Assembly: GCA_035457725.1 (NCBI GenBank) | Contig: DATIBC010000081.1 | Location: forward strand, 1-56,182 | Length of the DNA: 56,182 nucleotides | Direction of reading: 5' to 3' | Source of the DNA: DATFES01 sp035457725 | GTDB taxonomy: Bacteria; Pseudomonadota; Alphaproteobacteria; CACIAM-22H2 | In this document: positions 17,063-26,070 of the stretch, in pieces | How the letters are laid out: each line of letters starts with the position of its first letter | Position numbering within the stretch: the first letter of the stretch is position 1 | Made by a program: the position numbers and the translations under genes | Notes under the pieces: model-generated | What the model was told of the DNA's origin: nothing | The model's input: the letters and a program-made list of their open reading frames with translations, nothing else | Database searches by the model: none

Positions 17063-17480
17063 ATCGGTAGGCTCGCAGGGACCGCCCACGAGCGTCTTGA
17101 TTCTCCCCGCCGCGGCTCGGCGTGGTCGCTGATCTATACCGCGCGCCGGTTGATCTGTGTATTAACAGCTTCTCCGCCGGATTGGGAGTCCGTCGCCTGG
17201 CAGCGCTATGTCGCGCGCCCAGGCGCGCGCGATGCCGCAACCATTGCGATAAGTTACGAGGTTTCGGAGATTCGGCGACGCGGGGTTATCTCGGCAACGC
17301 CGGCGCCCCGCCAGCTCTGCTCTCCGCAAGGCATTTCCTGATATGAACGTACTAGTTCGAACAAATTTGATTTCTTCCCAGCCTGTGGGCATAGCACCGA
17401 GCGACCCGCCCGAGATCATCGGCGAATTCGGCTGCGCCCGCGCTTTCTAGGCGCCGGAAGTTTATTGGGATTGCCGCACG
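17063..17480. other. Noncoding stretch upstream of dppA and the aroQ relic
   Basis: About 420 bases between the divergent dppA start and the aroQ fragment. It should contain the dppA promoter and the former aroQ promoter. The part 17330-17375 is more A+T-rich than its surroundings and includes GTTCGAAC, but no clear -35/-10 pair, operator or RNA structure was recognised. Confidence 0.5.
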
Positions 17481-17580
17481 ATGCGTCGCGTGTTGGTTCT
17501 TAATGGACCCAACCTAAATCTGCTCGGCGTCCGCGAGCCCGCAATATACGGACCCGACTCGTTGAGCGATATCCGAGCTG
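17481..17580 (+). pseudogene. aroQ: 5' fragment of type II 3-dehydroquinate dehydratase (aroQ)
   Basis: From the ATG at 17481 the frame reads RRVLVLNGPNLNLLGVREP, then AIYGPDSLSDI, the unmistakable first ~30 residues of type II dehydroquinase, including the flexible active-site loop Arg and the catalytic Tyr region. Homology then stops and the frame runs, by chance, antiparallel to sense through an unrelated gene. The later active-site His and the rest of the ~145-residue enzyme are missing, so it cannot be functional. The DNA continues directly as a truncated dctM, so the boundary around 17565-17580 is a recombination or deletion junction. A complete shikimate-pathway dehydroquinase must be encoded elsewhere. 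Confidence 0.85.
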
Positions 17581-18723
17581 CTCGTCGGGCTCCTGCTCAT
17601 CGGCCGCCCGGTCTTGTTCAGCACAATCATCGTATGCGGCCTGTCGATTCTCCATCGCGGCCTGCCGGAGATGCTGCTGGCACAACAGATTTTCTCCGGC
17701 CTCGACTCTTTCCCGATCATGGCGATTCCGCTGTTCATCCTGGCCGGCGAGCTGATGAACGAAAGCGGCATCGCCGACCGCATCATTCGCATGGCGAGCG
17801 CGTTCGTCGGCCATGTCTGCACCGGATTGTGCCAGGTGGCAATCCTGTCGTCGGTCATCTTCGCCGGAATATCGGGCTCGGCCGTCGCCGACGCATCGGC
17901 GCTGGGACCCGTGTTCAATGCGGCGATGGAGCACGAGGGACATCCGCAAGACTTTTCCGGCGCCATTCCCGGACTGTTGCTCGGCGGCGCACTCGCCGTC
18001 ATCGCCTTCTTCAATGCGCGGTCCATCAGTCCGCCGCCGGCTCCGCGCCAGAACCTGGTTGGAATTCTCGCCGCGCTAAAGGCCGGCGTGATCCCCCTGC
18101 TCATGCCAGTCATCATCCTGGCGACAATTCTCGGCGGCGTCGTCACGTCGACCGAAGCCACGGCGGTGGCCGTTCCATATGCGCTGGTGGTGGGGATGTT
18201 CATACCGCGCACGATCACGTTTGGCGCGTTGGTCCGCGCCATTTCCAGCAGCATGCTGCTGTCGGCGGTCGTCTTGTTCATCATCGCGGCGGCCAATCTC
18301 CTGAACTGGCTTTTGACGACCGAGCAGATTCCGAAACGTTTCACCGCCTTTGTGATCGGACAGGTCAAGGATCCCGCTCTGTTCCTAATTCTGGTCACCG
18401 TCCTTCTGCTCATCGTCGGGTGCCTGATTGAAGGCCTCGCGGCCATGATCATTTTGGTGCCGATCCTGGCGCCAATCGCGGTGCGCTTCGGCATCGATCC
18501 GGTGCATTTTGCGATGGTCGTCGTCGTCAACCTGATAATCGGCCTGATTACCCGCCCGATGGGGTTGTGCCTGTTCAAGGCCGACGGGGTCGCGCGGGTC
18601 GGTTCGCCGACGATCTTGCAGCAAATATGGCCGCTATTGGCCGCCGAGTTGCTCGTTCTGGCGGCGGTGACGCTCGTTCCGGAGCTCTCCATCTTCCTGC
18701 CGCGGATCGCCGGTTACGGCTGA
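17566..18723 (+). pseudogene. TRAP transporter large permease (DctM) relic, start lost and internal deletion
   Basis: The open frame after the stop at 17563-17565 reads SELLVGLLLIGRPVLFSTI and then SFPIMAIPLFILAGELMNES, clear DctM sequence, but without the natural start codon and first few residues. TTG at 17614 is the first plausible initiator. Inside, GISGSAVADASALGP is followed by HEGHPQDFS and jumps straight to GAIPGLLLG. The ~40 residues normally between these (the conserved Gly-Ile/Pro-rich re-entrant hairpin PPSI region) are absent in frame, with the junction near 17952-17962. The C-terminus (NLIIGLITRPMGLCLF onward) looks complete. No DctP or DctQ gene is adjacent. Loss of a conserved hairpin and of the start makes transport activity unlikely. 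Confidence 0.8.
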
Positions 18724-19959
18724 TCGCGGCGCGACAAGCTCTTCGGGCGGTTTCATGTGTCGGAACATGGCGAGCAGCGAAAGATCATAGACGATTTTCA
18801 GCAATCCGCAGAGCAGCAGCGGCCAAGCGAATGGCGACGCCGAGAACAAGTAGCCTGCGAGCGCCGGGCTCGCCGCCGACGCGAGGCTCCGCGGCACCGA
18901 GGTCAGGCTGGCGGCCGCCGGACGCTCGGCGGGCGTAACGATCGCCATGACGTAGGAGGTGCGTGTCGGCACATCCATTTGCGACAGCAGGCTGCGCAGT
19001 AGCAATAACGCGATGACCAGCGAAAGTTCGGTGACGAACGGAATCATCAGCAAGATGAAGTTGGCCGGCAGATGCGTGAATACCATCGTGTTGACCAACC
19101 CGAAACGCCGCGCGACACGCGGCGCCACCAGCAGCGACACGGAAGTGAGAATGCTTGACCAGAAAAAAATGCTGGCGGCGAGTCCAAGGGAAAGGTCGAA
19201 TCGCTGGAACAACCAAAGCGCCAGGATCGATTGCACGACGAACCCGCCGGCAAAGGCATCGAGGCTGAACAACGCCGCCAGCCGATAAACGACGCCCCGC
19301 GACGGTCCGAGCAGCCGCGACCTCTTGACTTCATCGGCGGCCGGCAGCGGCGCGATCCGCCGATAGATCATGCCGGTGGCAAGCCCAATCACCGCGTAAA
19401 TGACGAACATCGCCCGCATCGCCGTAAGCGCGTCGATGCCAAGGCGTGCCACCGCGGCATCGGGGGCGGCGGCCAGCAGCGTGCCTAGCGCCGCCGCAAG
19501 CGTTCCCGCCAGGCTGTAGCGGGCAAACAGCGCGGTCCGCTCGCGGTCGGCGATGGCGCGCGACAGCAGGGCGTGCTCGAGCGGCAGAAATATGCTGACG
19601 TCGCCGGCGGACGGATTCAGCGTACCGACAAAGGCGACGGCAAGGAGCGGCCAGAACGACTCAAGCCCGGCGAAGCCGAGCCCGGTGCCGACCATCAAGG
19701 CCGCTGCGGCGAGAAGAACGATGTGAATTGCCACCCGGCCGGCGAGCGCGCCGACGGCGATCGTCATGCCGGCCGAGCCAAGCAAGGTCGCGGTGGCGAT
19801 CAGGCCAACGGCAAGCGCATCGAAGCCGAGCGCCAGGAGATAGGCGGGCAGGAGAATGCTGACGAATCCGTCGGCGAACGCGCGCAACGCGCGCGCGGCC
19901 AACACGCGTGCGGCGTCGGGATGCGCGGTTTGCGGCAGAAGGCGTATTCGCGGGTCCAA
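18634..19959 (-). CDS. Major facilitator superfamily transporter
   Basis: About 441 residues with roughly 12 membrane segments. It begins near DPRIRLL and then ARALRAFADGFVSILLPAYL, and LALGFDALAVGLIATATLLG is a familiar first-helices pattern of uncharacterised alphaproteobacterial MFS proteins. A central loop (~residues 205-225, RRIAPLPAADEVKRSRLLG) separates the two halves. The frame is open upstream to 20265, but that part lacks MFS character; TTG 19959 is a best guess without a clear ribosome site, and GTG 19905 is an alternative. The last ~30 residues after HMKPPEELVAPRSA lie antisense to the dctM relic and are probably not native. The substrate is unknown. Confidence 0.75.
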   Translation of the reverse strand: MDPRIRLLPQTAHPDAARVLAARALRAFADGFVSILLPAYLLALGFDALAVGLIATATLLGSAGMTIAVGALAGRVAIHIVLLAAAALMVGTGLGFAGLESFWPLLAVAFVGTLNPSAGDVSIFLPLEHALLSRAIADRERTALFARYSLAGTLAAALGTLLAAAPDAAVARLGIDALTAMRAMFVIYAVIGLATGMIYRRIAPLPAADEVKRSRLLGPSRGVVYRLAALFSLDAFAGGFVVQSILALWLFQRFDLSLGLAASIFFWSSILTSVSLLVAPRVARRFGLVNTMVFTHLPANFILLMIPFVTELSLVIALLLLRSLLSQMDVPTRTSYVMAIVTPAERPAAASLTSVPRSLASAASPALAGYLFSASPFAWPLLLCGLLKIVYDLSLLAMFRHMKPPEELVAPRSAVTGDPRQEDGELRNERHRRQNEQLGGQ

Positions 19960-20146
19960 AGGGCTAGCTGGCTCAAGATGGCGATGCGCGTCGGGCGTTC
20001 GCCGGTAACCGCGGCCGTCGCCAATGCCGCCAAATCCGGCGAGCCGCCCCCTGCCGTTGACTCCCCGCTTCGCAGTATGCTGATGTTCGAGCGAAATACG
20101 CAAAAAGATAACGCTCAAATCTATCAACCCGGAGGGAGGAACTGCC

Positions 20147-21127
20147 ATGTCTGCCGCCTTGTGTGGCCGGACGATCGCTGCCGTAATGGCGCTGGCGATC
20201 GTCGGGCCGTTCGCGCCGTCCGCATCAGCGCAATGGAAGCCGACTCGCGACGTCGAGTTCGTCATACCCTACGGCCTCGGCGGCGGCGCCGATCTCCTGG
20301 CCCGCACCGTGATCAAGATCATGACCGAGGAGAAGCTGGTTCCAACCGCGGTCGTGGCGGTGAATCGCCCTGGTGGCGGCAGTGCGGTGGGCGTCGGAGC
20401 GGTCGTCGCCACCAAGCGGGGCGATCCGCACACGCTGGTGCTGATCAATCCGCAGACGCAGATCACCCCGCTTCGCGTCGCCGACGCCAAGGGCTGGCGC
20501 GATTTGACGCCGGTCTTCAACTTGATGCTCGACGACTATCTGCTATTCGTACGCGCGGCCTCGCCATACGCCAACGCGGCGGACATGGTGAAAGCGGCCA
20601 AAACGCGTCCGCCGCGTAGCATCTCCGTCGGATCGGCAGGCACCGCCGACGACATGGCGATCGCCGTGTTTCAGGCAGCCTCGGGCGTCTCGCTCAATAT
20701 CGTCCGCTTCAACAGCGGCGGCGAGGTGTTGACGGCTATGCTCGGAGGGCACGTCGACATGGCGGCCGGCAATCCGCTCGAGTTCATGGGTCATTTGCAA
20801 AGCGGCGCGGCGCGCGCGCTCGGCGTTTTCCGTCCGACTCGCTTCGAGGCGATGTCGAACGTGCCGACCATGAAGGAGCAGGGGATCGACGTTGCGCCGT
20901 TCCAAATGTGGCGCGGCGTTGCGATGCCGCCGGCGGCGCCTCCGGAGGCAGTGGCGTACTGGAACGACGTCTTGCGCAAGGTGGCCGAGACCAAGGCGTT
21001 CCGCGATTACATCGCCACCAACGTGGCGGCGCTTCATCTCCTGGGGCCGGCCGAATTCAACCAATTCCTCGAATCGCAGGAGGCGCTCTACAAGCGCATG
21101 CTGGCGAGCCTCGAACAGCCGAAATGA
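20147..21127 (+). CDS. TTT transporter substrate-binding protein (Bug/TctC family)
   Basis: A 326-residue periplasmic binding protein preceded by GGAGGGAGG at a suitable distance. Residues 1-28 form a signal peptide ending SASAQ. The mature part has the Bug pattern: DVEFVIPYGLGGGADLLART near the start, NRPGGGSAVG (~68-77) and NVPTMKEQGID near 240-250. It lacks the exact VPFAAGG of the first system, so the two proteins are distinct rather than copies. First gene of a five-gene operon; its stop overlaps the next start by an ATGA junction. The next gene suggests its ligand is a sugar acid or other hydroxycarboxylate (inference). Confidence 0.92.
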   Translation: MSAALCGRTIAAVMALAIVGPFAPSASAQWKPTRDVEFVIPYGLGGGADLLARTVIKIMTEEKLVPTAVVAVNRPGGGSAVGVGAVVATKRGDPHTLVLINPQTQITPLRVADAKGWRDLTPVFNLMLDDYLLFVRAASPYANAADMVKAAKTRPPRSISVGSAGTADDMAIAVFQAASGVSLNIVRFNSGGEVLTAMLGGHVDMAAGNPLEFMGHLQSGAARALGVFRPTRFEAMSNVPTMKEQGIDVAPFQMWRGVAMPPAAPPEAVAYWNDVLRKVAETKAFRDYIATNVAALHLLGPAEFNQFLESQEALYKRMLASLEQPK

Positions 21128-22272
21128 CGACGCCGGCGAAGATCGTCGCCGTCGACGCCATCCCGATCAACGTAGCAGGACCACGTCCGTTCCGGATCTC
21201 CGAGGGTCAGGCCGCAACGCACACTTCGGTCCTGCTGCGTTTGCTGACCGATCGCGACGGCGTCGAAGGCAACGCCGAAATCGTCTGCGCGCCGCCGGGC
21301 AAGCCCGAGGAGTTTCCCGAGGAGATACTGGGCGCCATCGATCGCTACGTCGCGCCCGCGCTGGTCGGGGTCAACGCGACGAACCGGCGAGAGACGACGG
21401 CGAAGCTCGAGCGTGTTCTCAAGGGGCGGATTTGGACCAAGGCAGCGGTCAATGTCGCCCTGCACGACCTGCAAGCGAAGCTTCTCGGCGTCTCGGTGTC
21501 GGCGCTCCTCGGCGGCCGTGTCACGCCCGAGGTCTCGGTGATCGGTCCGGTCATCGGCATCGCGCCACCCGATGACATGGCAGCCATCGCCGCCGAGGAA
21601 GCGAAAGCAGGATTCGCCGCGATCAAGATAAAGATCGGCGATACCATCGAGAGCGACGTGGCGCGGATCGCCGCGGTGCGCGAGGCGATCGGTCCACGGA
21701 TTCGGCTACGCGTCGACGCCAATGACCACTATCGCCCGGCCGATGCAATTCGCGTCGCGCGCGCCATCGAGCGATACGACATCGAGCATCTCGAGCAGCC
21801 GGTGGCGCGCGGCGATCTTCTCGGAATGGCCGAGGTGCGCCGGAGCGTCGGCATACCGGTGATGACTGACGATGCAGTCGCCACGCCGCAAGACGCGATG
21901 ACGGTGGCGCGGTTGGGCGCCGCCGACCGGGTCAAGGTCAAGGTCACCAAGCATGGCCTCGACGGGGCGCAGCTCATTATCGGCCTGCTCGAGGCGTCGG
22001 GAATCGCCTGCGTCCTCGGCCATGTATTCGAAATGGGGCTCGCCGGGCTCGCCGAGGCGCACCTAGCGGCGGTTGCCCGCAATCTTGTCCCGCCCCACGA
22101 GATCGGTTCGATGCAGCCGATGGGAACCACCGCCGATATCGTTGCAAACCTCAATCGGCCGCGCCCGGCGTCGATCCGACTTCCCGATGGGCCGGGCTTG
22201 GGCGCCGTCCTCGATTGGGAGGCGATCGATGCGATGCGCACCGACGGCCGCCGTCACAAGGGGGCGGCATGA
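21124..22272 (+). CDS. Enolase-superfamily enzyme (mandelate racemase / muconate lactonizing group)
   Basis: A 382-residue enzyme. Lys-X-Lys is at 168-170 (KIKIG), the metal-ligand candidates are Asp198 (VDAND), Glu224 (LEQP) and Asp249 (TDDAV), and Lys residues follow at 272-276 (KVKVTK), the arrangement of the muconate lactonizing and dipeptide epimerase subgroup. Members racemise, dehydrate or cycloisomerise carboxylates by abstracting the alpha proton. The ATG at 21124 overlaps the binding-protein stop, and tctB starts at its own stop with another ATGA, so it is fully coupled to a TTT transporter. It probably acts on the imported carboxylate. The exact reaction cannot be assigned. Confidence 0.88.
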   Translation: MTTPAKIVAVDAIPINVAGPRPFRISEGQAATHTSVLLRLLTDRDGVEGNAEIVCAPPGKPEEFPEEILGAIDRYVAPALVGVNATNRRETTAKLERVLKGRIWTKAAVNVALHDLQAKLLGVSVSALLGGRVTPEVSVIGPVIGIAPPDDMAAIAAEEAKAGFAAIKIKIGDTIESDVARIAAVREAIGPRIRLRVDANDHYRPADAIRVARAIERYDIEHLEQPVARGDLLGMAEVRRSVGIPVMTDDAVATPQDAMTVARLGAADRVKVKVTKHGLDGAQLIIGLLEASGIACVLGHVFEMGLAGLAEAHLAAVARNLVPPHEIGSMQPMGTTADIVANLNRPRPASIRLPDGPGLGAVLDWEAIDAMRTDGRRHKGAA

Positions 22273-22718
22273 GCGGGGGCGAACGGGTATTGGCGGGCGT
22301 CTTCGGCCTGTTCGGCGTTTTTTGGATCGTCCAAGCTCTCGGCCTGCGCTATTGGGGCGATTTCGCGCCGGGGCCGGGCTTTTTACCGCTTTGGCTCGGG
22401 ATTACGCTCGTCGCGCTGGTGGCGATTCACTTCTTCACGTCGCTTCGACGCGCGCCGGCCGATGAAGCCGTTGAGGCTTCGCCGCGATTGGGACGTATCG
22501 CGGCGATCGTCGCCGGATTTGTCGCCTGCATTGCGATCATCGAATGGCTCGGCTTCGCCGCCTCGGTCGCCGCCTATCTCGCCTTCCTGCTCGGCGCTGT
22601 CGAACGTCAACGGCCTGCGGTGGTCGCCGGCGTCACGATCGGAACCACCGTGACACTTCATCTGATCTTCAGGACTTGGCTCGGCGTCCCGCTGCCGGAG
22701 GGCCCGTGGGGTTTCTAG
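22269..22718 (+). CDS. TTT transporter small permease (TctB family)
   Basis: A 149-residue membrane protein with four hydrophobic segments and the family motif APGPGFLPLWLGITL (~35-49). The start was placed at ATG 22269, which overlaps the preceding stop (ATGA) and removes an uncharacteristic Arg/Pro-rich extension. It partners the TctA encoded 38 bp downstream. Size and topology match the TctB of the first system, with low sequence similarity as usual for this subunit. Confidence 0.88.
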   Translation: MSGGERVLAGVFGLFGVFWIVQALGLRYWGDFAPGPGFLPLWLGITLVALVAIHFFTSLRRAPADEAVEASPRLGRIAAIVAGFVACIAIIEWLGFAASVAAYLAFLLGAVERQRPAVVAGVTIGTTVTLHLIFRTWLGVPLPEGPWGF

Positions 22719-22756
22719 GATGATCGCCGCCAGCCGCCTCGCGTGCGATTAGCGCC

Positions 22757-24247
22757 ATGGAGCTGCTCACCCTCCTCGGCCATGGGATGGCGTTGGCGTT
22801 CACGCCGAAATATCTCCTGTTCTGCTTCGTCGGCGTACTGCTGGGCCAGGTGATCGGCGCCCTTCCAGGCATCGGCCCTTCGGCCGGCGTCGCGGTCCTC
22901 CTGCCGCTGACGTTTGGCGGCGATCCGACCGCTTCGACCATCATGTTCGCCGGTATCTATTACGGCGCGCAGTACGGGGGCACCATCACCTCGGTTTTGG
23001 TGCGTATTCCCGGCGAATCGTCGAGCGTGATGACCAGCCTCGACGGTTACGAGCTGGCCCAGCAAGGTCGCGCCGGCCCCACCCTGGGGATCGCCGCCCT
23101 CGCCTCGTTCATCGCTGGCACGCTCGGCACGCTGGGACTGACCGTCGCCGCGCCGATGCTGGCGCAGGCCGCGCTCGCGTTCGGCCCGCAGGAGTATTTC
23201 GCGCTCATCGTCATGGGCCTATGCGCCCTTGCGCTGGTCGCAGGCTCGTTGCTCAAGGGCCTGATCATGGGCGTCGTCGGGCTGTCGCTGGCGACGATCG
23301 GCGTCGATCCGCAGATCGGCACCACGCGCTTCACGCTAGGCCAGATCTGGCTGCTCGACGGCATCGAGTTCATCGTCCTGGCGGTGGCGTTCTTCGGTAT
23401 CGGCGAGGTGCTGGCGCAGGCCGAGCGCGGCATCCCACGCGGTCAGGTCGATACGCGCATTCGCAATGCTTATCCAACCAAGGCCGATTGGATCGCGTGC
23501 CGCTGGCCGACGCTGCGCGGCACGGCCATCGGATACTTCATCGGCGTTCTGCCGGGGGCGGGAGCGACCATCGCCTCGTTCATTGCCTATGCAGTCGAGA
23601 AAAAAATGTCGCGCACGCCCGAGCGGTTCGGCAAGGGCGCGGTCGAGGGCGTGGCGGCTCCCGAAGCGGCGAACAACGCGGCGGCGGCCGGCGCCATGGT
23701 GCCGATGTTCGCGCTCGGCATCCCCGGTTCGGGCACTACGGCGGTGATGCTGGGAGCGCTCATCATGTTCGGCCTGCGTCCGGGGCCGGCGTTGTTCGAG
23801 CAGAACCCGGATTTTGTCTGGGCGATCATCGCCAGCATGTATGTCGGAAACGTCATCTTGCTGCTGCTGAACCTGCCGCTGGTCGGGATCTTCGCCTTCC
23901 TTCTTCGCGTGCCCTACGCGATCCTTTATCCCATCATTCTCGCCTTGTGCATCGCCGGCGTATACAGCCAGTCCAATAGCCTGACCGATCTCTGGCTCGC
24001 CTGCGGATTCGGCGTGCTCGGATACTTCATGAAGCGGTACGAGTTTCCGGCCGCACCCCTCATACTCGGCCTCGTCCTCGAGCCGCTGCTCGAGAATTCG
24101 TTGCGGCAGTCGCTGACGCTGTCGCATGGCGATTTCCTACCTCTGGTGATGCGGCCGATCGCCTTCGCGCTGTTCGCGATAACCTTCATCATTGTCGTGG
24201 CACCGTTCAGCGCCCGCGTGTGGCGGCGACTGTCCGTGGCAAACTAA
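22757..24247 (+). CDS. TTT transporter large permease (TctA family)
   Basis: A 496-residue integral membrane protein. GALPGIGPSAGVAVLLPLTF (~35-54) and GVLPGAGATIASFIAYAVEK (~265-284) are the paired Gly/Pro motifs of the duplicated TctA halves; AGIYYGAQYGGTITSVLVRI is a third hallmark. It is clearly homologous to the TctA encoded at 5978 but divergent along its length. It sits in the operon after tctB and 24 bp before the isomerase gene. Confidence 0.95.
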   Translation: MELLTLLGHGMALAFTPKYLLFCFVGVLLGQVIGALPGIGPSAGVAVLLPLTFGGDPTASTIMFAGIYYGAQYGGTITSVLVRIPGESSSVMTSLDGYELAQQGRAGPTLGIAALASFIAGTLGTLGLTVAAPMLAQAALAFGPQEYFALIVMGLCALALVAGSLLKGLIMGVVGLSLATIGVDPQIGTTRFTLGQIWLLDGIEFIVLAVAFFGIGEVLAQAERGIPRGQVDTRIRNAYPTKADWIACRWPTLRGTAIGYFIGVLPGAGATIASFIAYAVEKKMSRTPERFGKGAVEGVAAPEAANNAAAAGAMVPMFALGIPGSGTTAVMLGALIMFGLRPGPALFEQNPDFVWAIIASMYVGNVILLLLNLPLVGIFAFLLRVPYAILYPIILALCIAGVYSQSNSLTDLWLACGFGVLGYFMKRYEFPAAPLILGLVLEPLLENSLRQSLTLSHGDFLPLVMRPIAFALFAITFIIVVAPFSARVWRRLSVAN

Positions 24248-24271
24248 CTCACCACCGACCAAGGGATGTCC

Positions 24272-25084
24272 ATGAATCTGCGCGATAGAATCGGCATCGA
24301 TCTCGGACGCAAGATCCGCCTCGAGGAGGGAATCGAGTGGGCGGCGCGTCATGGAGTGCGATTCATCGACTGCGAGATCGACGGCGATCCCAACGCGCTG
24401 CTGTCGTTCGACGATGGCCGCGCCCGCGGCGTCCGCCGGCTGTGCGAGCGGCATGGCGTGCGCCTCGGCTTGCACACGCTCTCGGCGGTGAACGTGGCCG
24501 AGACGTCGCCGTTTGTCAGCGACGCCGTCGATGCTTATCTACGCGCTTATGTCGAAGCCGCGCGCCGGCTAGACGCCGGTTGGATCGTCGTTCACGGCGG
24601 GTTCCATTTCACCGGCGACTACAAGGCGCGGCTGGCGGCGTCGGTTGAGCGACTGGAGCGCATCGTCGCTTACGCCGAGCAGATCGGCGTCCGCCTGTTG
24701 CTCGAAAATCTCAACAAGGAGCCGGACGACGCCGAGGTCCATTATCTTTGCTACAACATCGAGGAATGTCGGCATTATTTCGAGCGCATCCAGTCACCCA
24801 ATCTCGGTTGGTCGTTCACCGTCAACCACGCGCACATGGTGCCAGGAGGCATCGACGGCCATATCGACGAACTCGACCTGGGGCGCTGCGGCGAGGTGCG
24901 GCTCGCCGACAATCGCGGCGAACGCGAGGAGCATCTGATGCCCGGCAAGGGAACGATCGATTTTTCGCGGATGTTCGCGCGGATCGAAGGCGCGGGCTAT
25001 CGAGGGCACTACATGTGCGCCTTCGGCTCGCTCGACGACATGATTACCGGGCGCGACTATCTGGCGCGGGCGGCGAAAGCCTGA
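24272..25084 (+). CDS. Sugar phosphate isomerase/epimerase-like TIM-barrel protein
   Basis: A 270-residue xylose isomerase-like TIM barrel (AP endonuclease 2 fold). LGLHTLSAVNVAE, DAGWIVVHGG, LLLENLNKEP and LGWSFTVNHAHM mark successive strands, and Glu/His residues such as Glu in LLLEN and His in VNHAH are typical metal ligands. Family members isomerise sugars or handle inositol and keto-sugar intermediates. Two ATGs are possible; AAGGG at 24261-24265 is spaced for ATG 24272, not ATG 24266. Last gene of the TTT operon, consistent with catabolism of a sugar-derived acid, but the reaction is not predictable. Confidence 0.82.
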   Translation: MNLRDRIGIDLGRKIRLEEGIEWAARHGVRFIDCEIDGDPNALLSFDDGRARGVRRLCERHGVRLGLHTLSAVNVAETSPFVSDAVDAYLRAYVEAARRLDAGWIVVHGGFHFTGDYKARLAASVERLERIVAYAEQIGVRLLLENLNKEPDDAEVHYLCYNIEECRHYFERIQSPNLGWSFTVNHAHMVPGGIDGHIDELDLGRCGEVRLADNRGEREEHLMPGKGTIDFSRMFARIEGAGYRGHYMCAFGSLDDMITGRDYLARAAKA

Positions 25085-25101
25085 CGCGATCGACCGCGAA
25101 T

Positions 25102-25995
25102 TCAGTCGGGCGCTTGCGTTTCCCGTCGGCGCGAGGCGCCGCGGGTCATCCGCAGCTTGAACTCCGTTGGCGCGAACAGGCGGAGATCGGGCAGAAAGTT
25201 CTCGCGCTCGAGATATCCGACATCATCTTTCGTCACCGGCCCGACGAAGAGGAGCTTGCGCCGCGCCGAATAGCGCGCGTTCTCGGGTCCGAGGATCTTT
25301 TGCAGCACGTAGCACGTCAGGAAATGATCGTCGACGATGGCCCGTACTGGGCGCGAGGAGCGGCGAATTATCTCGATAAGGTCGGTATTGAACAGCTTGT
25401 CGCCGTTCACCGGCGAACGGCGGTCGGGGCCGTCGGAGAACACGAAATCGTACGGCCGATCGGGAACGCCGCTATATCCCACCCCGCGAAAGCACTTGAA
25501 AACCGCGTCCTGCTTGGCGCTGAGCACGAACTCGACATATGGCAGCAGTTCGGCGGGAAAGCGCGCCTTGGCGTTTTCGAGCCACGCCGCATTGTCCTCC
25601 ATCGAAGTAATCCGGCCGCGACCATGACCGTCGACCTCGTTCTCGCGTAGCGCTTGCGCAAGCGCGATGGTCGAAAGCCCGGTGCCGCATTCGAGAATCT
25701 CGCGCGGCTTGTGCCGACGAACTTCGTCGTAAAGCGTCAGGTAATCGGAATACGATACGCCGGTCACCGGGTTGCCGGTCGCTGCCGCCTGTAGCAAATT
25801 CCACAGCGCACAGTTTCGCCGCAACGCTCGCTCCGCACGCCGCTCGTCTTGGCGAATCAGCCATGAAAGAAGCCACGCTCGCGGCCGCCCAAACAGCGCC
25901 AGGCGCCGCGATCGGATTTCAAGCAGCCGTGCTTGCGGAGTGACGCGAGTGTCCATGCGAAGCTCTGCGCGAAGAGATCCCGACGACGTCGACAA
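25102..25995 (-). CDS. Class I SAM-dependent methyltransferase-like protein
   Basis: A 297-residue protein. A basic N-terminal region (~20-60, rich in Arg) precedes a Rossmann-type domain with motif I ILECGTGLSTIALAQAL (~99-115), the acidic strand end TSMEDN (~130) and FVFSDGPDRRS (~185). This resembles class I methyltransferases acting on small molecules or glycans, though the gene could be a non-catalytic relative. The ATG at 25956 (second Met) is an equally good start. It is convergent with the TTT operon (17 bp gap) and follows the PLP-enzyme gene on the same strand by 75 bp. Confidence 0.65.
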   Translation of the reverse strand: MSTSSGSLRAELRMDTRVTPQARLLEIRSRRLALFGRPRAWLLSWLIRQDERRAERALRRNCALWNLLQAAATGNPVTGVSYSDYLTLYDEVRRHKPREILECGTGLSTIALAQALRENEVDGHGRGRITSMEDNAAWLENAKARFPAELLPYVEFVLSAKQDAVFKCFRGVGYSGVPDRPYDFVFSDGPDRRSPVNGDKLFNTDLIEIIRRSSRPVRAIVDDHFLTCYVLQKILGPENARYSARRKLLFVGPVTKDDVGYLERENFLPDLRLFAPTEFKLRMTRGASRRRETQAPD

Positions 25996-26070
25996 TATCC
26001 GGACGCGGGCGATCCTCCAATTCTGGATTCTCCGCCGCAGGGCCGCCGGAGGAGCCTATTTCTTGCCCGC

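Noticed and set aside
15429..17132. A 567-codon plus-strand frame opposite dppA
   Set aside because: Composition is the shadow of a G+C-rich coding strand; dppA on the minus strand is unmistakable.
17481..18431. A 316-codon frame starting with the aroQ sequence
   Set aside because: Only the first ~30 codons resemble AroQ; the rest is Arg/His/Pro-rich sequence out of frame with the clear DctM coding sequence in the same DNA.
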